Assembly (NCBI GenBank): GCA_028292665.1
Contig: JAQGLW010000063.1
Coordinates: forward strand, 1-64,000
Direction: 5' to 3'
Length of the DNA stretch: 64,000 nucleotides
Source of the DNA: Herminiimonas sp.
GTDB taxonomy: Bacteria; Pseudomonadota; Gammaproteobacteria; Burkholderiales; Burkholderiaceae_D
Both the position numbers and the translations under genes were made by a program. Under the pieces are notes generated by a model. The model was not told where the DNA came from, did no database searches, and saw nothing but the letters and a program-made list of their open reading frames with translations. Below, piece by piece: positions 24,468 through 32,780 of this stretch; position 1 is the stretch's first letter; each line of letters starts with the position of its first letter.

Positions 24468-25860
24468 ACAAAAACTGCTTGTTTTATTGCTGCCTCCCCT
24501 CACGGTTTTACTTTGCGGCGAACTGTGGTTGAGCTATCGCGAATTGCTGATCGCAGCCAATTCCGCATATGACCGTTCCCTTGGGGGCGCCATCAAGGCG
24601 ATCGACGCCGGTATTTCCACCGCCAGCGGCGGCCTCGGCATGGACCTGCCCTATACCGTTCTGGAATTCTTCGAGCTTACTGCCAGCGGCCGGGTCTTTT
24701 ATCGGATCAGCACTGAAGACGGACTGGTTTCGCTCGGCAATGCCGATCTGCCGGCGCCGCCGGTTGAACTGAAGTTGAATATCCCCAGTTTTTATGATGC
24801 GCAATACTTCGGAGAATCCGTTCGGGTCGGCGCCTATACCCGTCTGCTCGACAAGCCGTTATATGGCGTTCAAGCGCAACGGGTAATCATTCTGGTGGCG
24901 GAAACCAGGGAATCGCGCACGACCTTTGCCAATGGCTTGTTGAAGCAGGCGGTATTGATGGACGGACTGCTGGTCCTGATGATTGCGTTGTTGATGGCGG
25001 CAGGCGTGGTGCTGGCGCTGAGGCCGCTGCATCGATTGCGGCATGAAATCGTCAACCGCGCGCAGGATGATTTGACCCCTATCGATCCGGCCCGGGTTCC
25101 GCTCGAGGTGCGCCCGCTGGTCGATGCGATCAACCAGCATATCGAACGCTACGATTTTCTGGCGCGGGATCAACGGCAGTTCCTGGACGATGCATCGCAT
25201 CAATTGCGTACCCCGCTCTCCGTATTGCGGACCCAGGTCGACTACGCACTGCGCGAACCCGAGCATGCCAAAGTAGTTGAAGCGCTGGGCGCGATGCAGC
25301 GAGGAGTCGATCGTGCGGTACGCCTGGTCAACCAGCTGCTTGCGCTGGCCCGGGTAAACAGCATGGTTGCATTGATCGAAACGAATGAGAAAATAGATAT
25401 CAACAGCCTTGCCGAGGACGTCGCCCGCACCCAGCTGCCTGAAGCGCGCCGCAAAGGCCAGGATTTCGGATTCGCGACTGCGGGAAGAATCATCATGGTA
25501 TCGGGTATCGAAACCTTGCTGCGGGAAGCGCTCACCAATTTGCTGGAGAATGCAATCCGCTATGTTCCGGGCGGCGGGCATATCACGCTGTCGATCGATG
25601 CCGATGCAAGCGTCGCGCAAGTGACGATCAGCGATAACGGGCCAGGCATGCCGGACGACGAAAAAGGCCGCATCGGCGAACGGTTCCGGCGCGGCAAGGC
25701 TGCAACGGGGGCCGGCGCAGGACTTGGCTTGGCGATTGCCAAAACGATTATCGAACAGCATCAGGGCAAACTGGAAGTCACCGACGGACCGGATGGCGTC
25801 GGCTTGAAAGTGTGTTTGTTTCTGCCTTTGCATATCGAACAAAACCGAACGCCGTATTAG
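24454..25860 (+). CDS. Sensor histidine kinase, TctE-like
   Basis: About 468 residues. A first membrane helix (QKLLVLLLPPLTVLL) is followed by a periplasmic 2CSK_N-type sensor region to about residue 165 and a second helix (LLVLMIALLMAAGVVLALRPL). The H-box is FLDDASHQLRTPLSVLRTQ, the N-box LLENAIRYVPG, and the G boxes DNGPGMPD and GAGLGLAIAKTI. This sensor type is shared with TctE, which detects tricarboxylates. The gene overlaps the regulator gene; starts at GTG 24454, 24442 or 24415 are possible. GTG 24454 is given because it leaves a normal short N terminus. Confidence 0.9.
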   Translation: MNTLKQKLLVLLLPPLTVLLCGELWLSYRELLIAANSAYDRSLGGAIKAIDAGISTASGGLGMDLPYTVLEFFELTASGRVFYRISTEDGLVSLGNADLPAPPVELKLNIPSFYDAQYFGESVRVGAYTRLLDKPLYGVQAQRVIILVAETRESRTTFANGLLKQAVLMDGLLVLMIALLMAAGVVLALRPLHRLRHEIVNRAQDDLTPIDPARVPLEVRPLVDAINQHIERYDFLARDQRQFLDDASHQLRTPLSVLRTQVDYALREPEHAKVVEALGAMQRGVDRAVRLVNQLLALARVNSMVALIETNEKIDINSLAEDVARTQLPEARRKGQDFGFATAGRIIMVSGIETLLREALTNLLENAIRYVPGGGHITLSIDADASVAQVTISDNGPGMPDDEKGRIGERFRRGKAATGAGAGLGLAIAKTIIEQHQGKLEVTDGPDGVGLKVCLFLPLHIEQNRTPY

Positions 25861-25882
25861 ACGAGAGACGATAAAAATACCG

Positions 25883-26869
25883 ATGACCGCGATCAATTCA
25901 CGAGTGCGTCTTGCAGCGCTGATGCTGGCGTTTCATGTCGGCGCCGCCGCTGCCGCAGGCAGTCCGGAATGCATAGCGCCTGCCAGGCCGAAAGGAGGCT
26001 TCGATCTGACCTGCGAGCTGATAAGGGCAGGGCTGCGGCACACGCAGCCGTCGATCGGGCCGCTTCGCAGCAGCTATATGCCCGGCGGGGTCGGCGCAAT
26101 CACCTATAACGCAATCATCAGTCAGCGCAATGCGGAACCCAACACTTTTGTCGCATTTTCCGGAGGATCGCTGTTCAGCATCGCACAAGGAAAATTCGGC
26201 AGATACACCGAAAAAGATGTGCGATGGCTGGCGGCTCTCGGCACCGATTACGGCGTCCTGATCGTCAATCAGGATTCGCCGTTCAAATCGCTCAAGGATC
26301 TGGCGCTGGCGTTGAAAAAGCAGCCGAATAAAATCGTATTCGGCGGCAGCGGCACGATCGGCAGCCAGGACTGGATGAAAGCGGCGCTTGTCGCCGATGC
26401 GAGCGGCGCAGGCCACAAGGCGATGCGCTTTGTCGGATTCGAAGGCGGCGGCGAAGCGAATACCGCATTACAGCACGGACATGTCGATGTGGTCTCCGGC
26501 GATGCGTCGGAAGCCATCGGATTGATGCGCGCCGGTGCGCCGCTGCGGGTATTGACCGTTTTTTCCGGCAAGCGATTGCCCGGCATTTTAAAAGACGTCG
26601 CAACCGCCGGGGAAGACGGCTACGACATCGAATGGCAAAATATCCGCGGCGTATACATGGGGCCGCAGGTAGCGGAAGCCGACTACCAGCGCTGGGTCGC
26701 CGTCTTCAACAAGATGCTTGTGCAGCCCGAGTTCATCCGTCTTCGCGAAGAGCAGGGTTTGCTGCCGTTTGCCAGAACGGGCGCGGCCCTGGAAGCGTAT
26801 GTTCATGACATGGTCGATGAATATAAACGGATGGCCATCCAGTCAAGACTATTGATTAAATCTCCGTAG
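25883..26869 (+). CDS. Tripartite tricarboxylate transporter receptor-like protein (TctC/Bug family)
   Basis: A 328-residue periplasmic binding protein. The signal peptide LAALMLAFHVGAAAAAG precedes the ligand-binding fold with Bug-family marks: PARPKGGFDLTCELI, SYMPGGVGAITYNAI, GGSGTIGSQDWM and the second-lobe GHVDVVSGDASEAIG. It follows the TctE-like kinase by 22 bases and is probably co-transcribed. No TctA or TctB membrane genes are next to it. It may deliver ligand to a remote transporter or act as the sensor kinase's ligand-presenting partner, as reported for BctC with BctDE in Bordetella. The ligand is unknown. Confidence 0.88.
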   Translation: MTAINSRVRLAALMLAFHVGAAAAAGSPECIAPARPKGGFDLTCELIRAGLRHTQPSIGPLRSSYMPGGVGAITYNAIISQRNAEPNTFVAFSGGSLFSIAQGKFGRYTEKDVRWLAALGTDYGVLIVNQDSPFKSLKDLALALKKQPNKIVFGGSGTIGSQDWMKAALVADASGAGHKAMRFVGFEGGGEANTALQHGHVDVVSGDASEAIGLMRAGAPLRVLTVFSGKRLPGILKDVATAGEDGYDIEWQNIRGVYMGPQVAEADYQRWVAVFNKMLVQPEFIRLREEQGLLPFARTGAALEAYVHDMVDEYKRMAIQSRLLIKSP

Positions 26870-27052
26870 GCAAGCCGATCGCCTTCCTTCGGCGATGTGC
26901 AGGTCGACGCCTTGCCGGCGGTGCGCCGATAGCCGCGCCCTGCGCCGCACGCGCCCGCTTTGGCTGCGAATTGGATTCCGATCTGCCTTCAAGCGACCAG
27001 TTGCCGAATTTCAGGCACAATGTCCCATTTTGATATCGCGAAAGGATGAAAA

Positions 27053-27520
27053 ATGTCAGTCACCCCGTCCGCCCTCGAAACAAAAAACTCCGGCATGCAT
27101 TGGTTCGTCGCATTCATCGCGGGGTTCCTTGCGGTCCTTATTTTTCATCAGCTTGCCTTGTGGGCGCTCACCGCTGCCGGCATAACGCAGGGCGCGCCTT
27201 ATTCGATCCGGCCGGTCGGCCCGTTCGCCGTGCCGCGGGTTCTGTCAGCTGCATTCTGGGGCGGCGTCTGGGGGATTGTTTTTTATTTCTTCAGCAGGCG
27301 CTGGAGATTCGACTCCGCCTATTGGCTGAAAGCGCTGGCCTTCGGCATGATTTTTCCGACGCTGGTCGCATGGTTCGTGGTTGCGCCGCTCAAAGGGCTG
27401 CCGGTCGTCGCCGGGGGAAAACTCAACGGTATCGTGACCGGGTTGTGCGTCAATGCGGCCTGGGGACTCGGTACCGGAATACTGTTGCGGCTTTTCAGCC
27501 GGTGGCGTGGAAATTCCTGA
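27053..27520 (+). CDS. Conserved-looking inner-membrane protein of unknown function
   Basis: A 155-residue protein with about four predicted membrane helices (for example WFVAFIAGFLAVLIFHQLAL and VLSAAFWGGVWGIVFYFF), basic residues after the second helix and a C-terminal LLRLFSRWRG. AAGGATG lies before the ATG. Similar small membrane proteins are annotated as hypothetical in Burkholderiales. It is not recognised as part of the tct system, though it lies 183 bases downstream on the same strand. It ends 28 bases from the convergent lactate permease stop. Confidence 0.75.
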   Translation: MSVTPSALETKNSGMHWFVAFIAGFLAVLIFHQLALWALTAAGITQGAPYSIRPVGPFAVPRVLSAAFWGGVWGIVFYFFSRRWRFDSAYWLKALAFGMIFPTLVAWFVVAPLKGLPVVAGGKLNGIVTGLCVNAAWGLGTGILLRLFSRWRGNS

Positions 27521-27548
27521 TTGAAAATTCAGGCGCCGTTTGCAGGCA

Positions 27549-29195
27549 TCATTTCACCATCGACGTGAAAGGATAGACATATGCCTGCAATGTCACAAGT
27601 ATGCCGACCAGGCATGCCAATGCAATCGAGTGGAAGAACACATAACGCAATATCTCGCCTTCATGTCCATACCATTTGGTTGCAGTCGATGCGACCACGA
27701 TCGATTGCGCATCGATCATTTTGCCCATTACACCGCCGGACGAGTTGGCCGCCGCCATCAGCAGCGGGCTCAAGCCAAGTTGTTCGGCCGAGGTTTTCTG
27801 CAATCCGCCGAACAGCACGTTGGATGCCGTATCCGAACCGGTCAGCGCAACCCCCAGCCAGCCGAGCAGCGTGCCGAAGAAAGGGTAGAACACGCCGGTA
27901 TGCGCAAACGCCAGGCCCAGAGTGGAATCGAGGCCGGAGTAGCGCGTGGTGTAGCCGATCGCCAGCATGGCGGCGATGGTGAGCAGAGAATAGCGCAGCA
28001 ACTTCAGCGTGTCCCAATAGACGGCGAATATCTCGCGTATCTTGTAGCCCATCGCCAGAGCTGAAATCAGCGCGGCGATCAGGATGCCGCTGCCGGTCGC
28101 GGACAGCCAGTTCAGCGTGTAGACGGCGGCTTCCGGCACCGGCTTGCTTACCACCGGCGGCATTCTTTGCGTCAACCTGTGCAGGCCGGGCCAGTCGTAT
28201 TTGAATACGGAAATACCATCGAGCAGCTTTTTCCATTCGGGGACGCCCCAGATGAATACCAGCAGCGACAGGATCAGCCACGGCATCCATGCGCGTATCA
28301 CTTCCTTGCGTGAATAATTGTGCACCACCGAAGCGACGTCGTCGCCGCCGTCCTTGAATTTGCCGGCGGCGGAAGTCCAGATTTCCGCCGGTTGCCATAC
28401 CTTCAGGAACAAGGACAGGAAAACCATCGATGAGATCGCTGCGCCGACGTCGACCAGCCACGGACCGTGAAAGTTCGAAATCAGGTACTGCGGAATCGCG
28501 AAGGCCGCACCGGCCACCAGCACCGCCGGCCAGATGGCTGCCATGCCGCGGAAACCGCAGAATGCCCAGATCAGCCAGAACGGCACGAGAATGGAAAATA
28601 CCGGTAGCTGATGACCGACCATGCCCGACAATTGCAGCACGTCCAGTCCGGTCACGCCCGCCAGCGCAATGATCGGCGTGCCCAATGCGCCGAAAGCAAC
28701 CGGTGCGGTATTGGCGATCAGCGACAGGCCGGACGCGGCCAGCGGCGCGAATCCCAGTCCGATCAGCATCGCGCCGGTCACCGCGACCGGCGTACCGAAA
28801 CCGCCCGCACCCTCGAAGAATGCGCCAAACGAAAATGCGACCAGGAGCAATTGCAAGCGCCGGTCGGTCGTAATGCCGGTGATGCTTTCCCGTAAAACCC
28901 TGAAGTAGCCTTTTCGTTCGGTGAGCTGGTACAGGAAGATTACGTTCAGGATGATCCAGCCGATCGGCAACAGACCGTTGGCAACGCCGAACAGCGCGGA
29001 AGAGATCGCCGTGGCGGCAGGCATCGAAAAGCCGACGATGGCGACAACCAGAGCGGACAACAGGCCGAGCAGGGCGGCGATGTGCGCCTTGATATGGAAG
29101 AATGCCAGCGCTGCCAGCAACACAACGACAGGAATTGCCGCTGCCAATGTGGACAGGACGGCATTATTGAACGGATTGTAGATTTGCGACCACAT
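27549..29195 (-). CDS. lctP: L-lactate permease
   Basis: A 548-residue LctP-family permease with about 13 predicted helices. It shows the family blocks GAFFEGAGGFGTPVAVTGAMLIGLGF, NTAPVAFGALGTPI and LGWLGVALTGSDTASNVLFGGLQ, and SSGGVMGKMIDAQSIVVA near the C terminus. It imports L-lactate, D-lactate or glycolate with protons. AGGAGC sits seven bases before the ATG at 29195; an upstream extension to 29279 has no ribosome binding site. No lactate dehydrogenase gene is adjacent, so it is likely to be a single-gene unit. Confidence 0.93.
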   Translation of the reverse strand: MWSQIYNPFNNAVLSTLAAAIPVVVLLAALAFFHIKAHIAALLGLLSALVVAIVGFSMPAATAISSALFGVANGLLPIGWIILNVIFLYQLTERKGYFRVLRESITGITTDRRLQLLLVAFSFGAFFEGAGGFGTPVAVTGAMLIGLGFAPLAASGLSLIANTAPVAFGALGTPIIALAGVTGLDVLQLSGMVGHQLPVFSILVPFWLIWAFCGFRGMAAIWPAVLVAGAAFAIPQYLISNFHGPWLVDVGAAISSMVFLSLFLKVWQPAEIWTSAAGKFKDGGDDVASVVHNYSRKEVIRAWMPWLILSLLVFIWGVPEWKKLLDGISVFKYDWPGLHRLTQRMPPVVSKPVPEAAVYTLNWLSATGSGILIAALISALAMGYKIREIFAVYWDTLKLLRYSLLTIAAMLAIGYTTRYSGLDSTLGLAFAHTGVFYPFFGTLLGWLGVALTGSDTASNVLFGGLQKTSAEQLGLSPLLMAAANSSGGVMGKMIDAQSIVVASTATKWYGHEGEILRYVFFHSIALACLVGILVTLQAYVYPFTSMVK

Positions 29196-29223
29196 GATTT
29201 TGCTCCTGCGATCATTGCTGCTG

Positions 29224-29235
29224 TTATGCGCATAA
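29224..29235. promoter_or_regulatory. Palindrome upstream of lctP, candidate operator
   Basis: TTATGCGCATAA is a perfect 12-base palindrome 29 bases before the lctP start, where a GntR- or LysR-type repressor could cover the transcript start. No promoter boxes are certain. Confidence 0.35.
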
Positions 29236-29388
29236 TATTGGAGCCGGCTCGATCCTGTTTCTTGTTTTTCGTCAATCAAACTTCAAATATGTCCGGCTGT
29301 ACGGTGTCCGGCCGCAGTCGATGTATTTTCAGCGTTCAGGAAAATGCCATGCGCGGCAACAATCACGGTCCGTCCGCCCTGTTGCATT

Positions 29389-31134
29389 TCATTCTTTCAG
29401 GGGCCTTGGCGATTTTCTTCGAAGCGCATCAAAAGGATTCTGCGCCGTGTCGTGATGACGGTTCTGATTCGCCAGCCATGCCGTCATCTGTTCCGCCGGC
29501 AGCGGCTTGCTGAAGAAAAATCCTTGCAGCGCTTCGCAGTTCTCGCGCTGGAAAAACTCGACTTGCTCGGCCGACTCCACACCTTCCGCCGTAACCTCGA
29601 GATGGATCGCATGAGCCAGGCCGATCACTGCCTTTGCAATCGCACAGCTCAACGGATCATGAGGAATCTTTTTCAGGAAGGTCTGATCGAGCTTCAGCAT
29701 GTCGACCGGCAGATAGCACAGATAACTCAGGCTCGAATAGCCGGTGCCGAAATCGTCGAGCGTGATCGAAATGCCGCGCGAGTGCAGGCTGTTCAGTATT
29801 GCGATGCCTTGCTCGCTGTTGTCGAACAGCTGATGCTCGGTGATTTCGATTATCAGATCGCCCGCATGCAAACCTGAGCGATCGAGAATGGCGTCGATGT
29901 TTTCAAGGATGCCCGGATCCATCAGTTCGCGCGAACCGAGATTGACGCATATTTTCAGATCCGGCATTCCGGCATCGTGCCACTTCCGGCTCTGGGCGCA
30001 TGCTTCGCATAAAACCCAGAAGCCGATTCTGGGCATCAGTCCGGCCTCCGTCGCGAGCGCTATCACATCTTCGATCGGATAACCGGAAAGGGCCGGATTG
30101 GTACAACGCAAAAGCGCTTCCATCGCAATGGCCAGCCTGCTTCCGGTATCCACCTTCGGCTGATATTCCAGACGGAAAGAATTTTCCTCCACGGAGCGCC
30201 TCAGCTCGGCCAGATCACGGTTCCGCTTGTGCGCTTCGGCGTCCAGATGCATGGTGAAGTAACTAAAGCCGTTGCGCCCTTCGTTTTTGGCCCGGTAAAG
30301 AGCGAGATCGGCCTTTTTCATCAGTTCATCGGGTTCTCTCGCATCCTGCGGGTACACCGCTATGCCGATGCTGGCGCTGCCAAACACATCATGCTCATCT
30401 ATGCGGAATGGCCCGGACAGCGTTTCGAGCAATTTTTCCGCCAGCGAACCGCCCGCATCGGGCGAATGGGCATTGGGCTGAAGCACGGCAAATTCATCGC
30501 CGCCGATCCGCGCGACGAGATCGGTATCCCGCGTCACACTGCGTATCCGTTGCGCGACCTGCTTCAGCAACATATCGCCGGCATGATGTCCCAGGCTGTC
30601 GTTGACTTGTTTGAAGTAATCGAGATCGACCAATTGCAGAATGAGCAGTTCATTGCTGCGCAGCGTTGCTGCGGCCATTTCCGTCAGCCGCGTATCGAAG
30701 CAGGCGCGATTCGCCAATCCGGTCAGCACATCGGCATTGGCAAGCCGAAAAATCTCCATCTCGGCGTGCTTTCTGTCAGTGATGTCGCGCATGATCTTGA
30801 GGAAGCCGATTCGTGCTCCCGTCACATCGAGAATCGGCGTCATCACGCCATCCGCCCAAAAGCGGGAGCCGTCCTTGCGCATGTGCCATCTGCAATCGGC
30901 AACGTGGCCGGTACGCTGCGCAGTTTCGAGCTCTTGTTCCGGCACTTTCTGTACGCAATCCTCCGGAGTGAAAATAATGCTGCTGCTTTTGCCAATGACT
31001 TCGGCTTGATGCAAACCAGTAATCAGTGCTGCACCGGCATTCCAGGCCGTAACATTTCCGGCGTTGTCGAGCGTGATGATGGCATAGTCGGTTGCACTGT
31101 CGAAAATCGCTTTCAATAAAGCCGATTCATTCAT
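29389..31134 (-). CDS. PAS-GGDEF-EAL dual-domain cyclic-di-GMP protein
   Basis: A 581-residue soluble protein. A PAS domain with a PAC tail occupies about residues 5-125 (ATDYAIITLDNAGNVTAWN ... FLKIMRDITDRKHAE). The diguanylate cyclase domain is at about 135-295 with an intact GGDEF (RIGGDEFAVL), and the phosphodiesterase domain at about 310-565 with EALLR, NLGSRE, IEITEH, DDFGTGYSSL, KLDQTF and AEGVES. Both catalytic signatures look complete, so synthesis, hydrolysis or both are possible. The unusual Gly in VNLGS replaces the common Ser. No membrane segment and no clear ribosome binding site. Confidence 0.92.
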   Translation of the reverse strand: MNESALLKAIFDSATDYAIITLDNAGNVTAWNAGAALITGLHQAEVIGKSSSIIFTPEDCVQKVPEQELETAQRTGHVADCRWHMRKDGSRFWADGVMTPILDVTGARIGFLKIMRDITDRKHAEMEIFRLANADVLTGLANRACFDTRLTEMAAATLRSNELLILQLVDLDYFKQVNDSLGHHAGDMLLKQVAQRIRSVTRDTDLVARIGGDEFAVLQPNAHSPDAGGSLAEKLLETLSGPFRIDEHDVFGSASIGIAVYPQDAREPDELMKKADLALYRAKNEGRNGFSYFTMHLDAEAHKRNRDLAELRRSVEENSFRLEYQPKVDTGSRLAIAMEALLRCTNPALSGYPIEDVIALATEAGLMPRIGFWVLCEACAQSRKWHDAGMPDLKICVNLGSRELMDPGILENIDAILDRSGLHAGDLIIEITEHQLFDNSEQGIAILNSLHSRGISITLDDFGTGYSSLSYLCYLPVDMLKLDQTFLKKIPHDPLSCAIAKAVIGLAHAIHLEVTAEGVESAEQVEFFQRENCEALQGFFFSKPLPAEQMTAWLANQNRHHDTAQNPFDALRRKSPRPLKE

Positions 31135-31228
31135 TTGTCTGGTCGCCGTCGGTATATGACGTCCGACAGTAAAGTAAAAAGGAAGTTTTGCAACATCTGC
31201 TTATTATTTCCCGGGCAAGCCGGGTTTT

Positions 31229-31513
31229 GACTGGCCGAGGCAGATCGGCACACTGCAACCGACGACATTGGTCAATCCGGACGGACTGGAAAGCAAAGGC
31301 TGTCACTGCATGTCTGGATGACTGCTCCCGGCGCCGATAACGCCAATGCACCGGACATCAATGGCGCAGTTTGTTAACGCGGCCATGGTGAACATCCGGA
31401 ATGCGGGAGCGGCCGGCTGGATGTCCGGCATGACCCGGACGCAGCGCGCATATGAGATCAACACCAAGCAATTACGGCGAGACCGGATGCCGCAGCGCCG
31501 GCAGTTCAGGCAC
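31229..31513 (+). pseudogene. flgG: Decayed 3' remnant of flgG (flagellar distal rod protein)
   Basis: Fragments in different frames read QIGTLQPTTLVNPDGLESKG (from 31241), then APGADNANAPDING (about 31324-31365), then TQRAYEINTK (31438-31467) followed after a frameshift by ITA and, in the previous frame, DRMPQRRQF. These match in order the C-terminal half of FlgG: QIG.LQLA.FVNP.GL, the NTTTPG.NG loop, and the hallmark TQRAYEINSK..TSDQMLQ.L. Several indels separate the pieces. No other flagellar gene is present in the window, so this is a relic of a lost or rearranged flagellar locus. The remainder of the 535-base gap (31135-31669) shows only a weak hairpin at 31210-31228. Confidence 0.6.
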
Positions 31514-31669
31514 TCTTATTGCTCATGATATTGGACGTTACGGCATAACGCGTATCCGCTGTTCAAGCGCGGAGTACACGTACTTGCCGGTTCAACGGAA
31601 CGGGCCGAAATCGCTTGAGTCATTGCGAAGTCGGGCCTATTTGCATGTTTTGAATGAAAGGATAGTGTG

Positions 31670-32116
31670 ATGCAACGAATTTCTGAAATCATGACCCGTG
31701 ATGTAATGAGTATTTCGCCGCAGGAAAATATCCGCCGCGCGGCGCAGATGATGGACGAATTGAATGTCGGCGCAATTCCGGTATGCGACGGAGCGAATCT
31801 GGTGGGCATGATTACCGACCGCGATATCACGGTGCGAGTCACGTCTGCCGGCGAATCTCCGGAAAAGACGCAGGTGAAGGACGTGATGAGCAGCGAAGTA
31901 AGAACATGTTTCGATGATCAGCTCGTGGATGAAGTAATGGAACAAATGAGGGATGTGCAGATTCGGCGCGTACCTGTGATCGATCATGAGACGCAAAATC
32001 TTGTCGGGATCGTTTCCCTGGGCGACATGGCGACGAAACATTCGGCCGAGGTGGACAGGACACTGGAAAAAATATCCACTCCTTCGGAGCCGGACCGTCC
32101 GCAGTTCAATTCCTGA
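31670..32116 (+). CDS. Two-CBS-domain protein
   Basis: A 148-residue cytoplasmic protein with two CBS motifs (about residues 5-60, ISEIMTRDVMSISPQENIRRAAQMM, and 70-128, VKDVMSSEVRTCFDDQLVDEVMEQM), forming one Bateman module and nothing else. Such modules bind adenine nucleotides or related ligands and regulate partner proteins. The partner is unknown. AAGGA at 31658 favours the ATG at 31670 over the adjoining GTG at 31667. Confidence 0.9.
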   Translation: MQRISEIMTRDVMSISPQENIRRAAQMMDELNVGAIPVCDGANLVGMITDRDITVRVTSAGESPEKTQVKDVMSSEVRTCFDDQLVDEVMEQMRDVQIRRVPVIDHETQNLVGIVSLGDMATKHSAEVDRTLEKISTPSEPDRPQFNS

Positions 32117-32339
32117 ATCGGACGAAGAACAACGGACCGACGAAGTGGCGAGCCGTTACCGGCAATAAAGCCATTCCATTATCGGCAGCAGCCGATGGTA
32201 TCGGACTCCGGTAAAGTTACATGGAATGGCAAACGCCGGACCGACAATGCGTTGCTTCTCGTTGTGATTTTCTTGCATTCGCAACTGGAAGCGCCGGCCC
32301 GGATGACGCCGATGCTCAAGCTGTTTTTCAACGCATCGT

Positions 32340-32646
32340 ATGTATATATGGCTGATTGTCTTCGCTGGCGCTTTTGCGGACATGACTCCGAAAAATAATG
32401 TCATGTTCATTCCGAATCTGCTCAAGATCACCGGCTGTTTGATGATGCTTGCCAGTTTGCATCCGGTCATTGTCTATGCGATGACCGGGTTCGGCGCAGC
32501 AGCTTGTTCCTCCTCGAAGGTTTATTCGCACAACAGTTCCGGCGCAATGAAACTGATACGCATTGGGCGGGCGGCATGTTGCTTGCAGTCCTCGCTGCAC
32601 TGTGGCAGACATCGACAACGGACGTCATGAATCCGCTTTCGTTATG
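32340..32646 (+). pseudogene. Frameshifted small membrane-protein gene
   Basis: From ATG 32340 one frame reads a membrane-like chain (MYIWLIVFAGAFADM ... LLKITGCLMMLASLHPVIVY) up to about 32495. A second frame then continues with SLFLLEGLFAQQFRRNETD and WAGGMLLAVLAALWQTSTTD to a stop at 32644-32646. Joined by a shift near 32500, the two halves look like one protein of about 100 residues with two or three membrane helices. The family is not recognised. The surrounding gap (32117-32780) shows no other supportable feature. Confidence 0.4.
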
Positions 32647-32780
32647 AACGTCTGTAAATGCATCTGTAAATTGTCAAGAATTGAAAAATCAATCCTGCGC
32701 TTGAAAAACTTTGTTTAAAGACAAGTTCATCAATATCGTACTGCCTAAGATAAAAGCTGACTATTTGCGATATAAAACCG

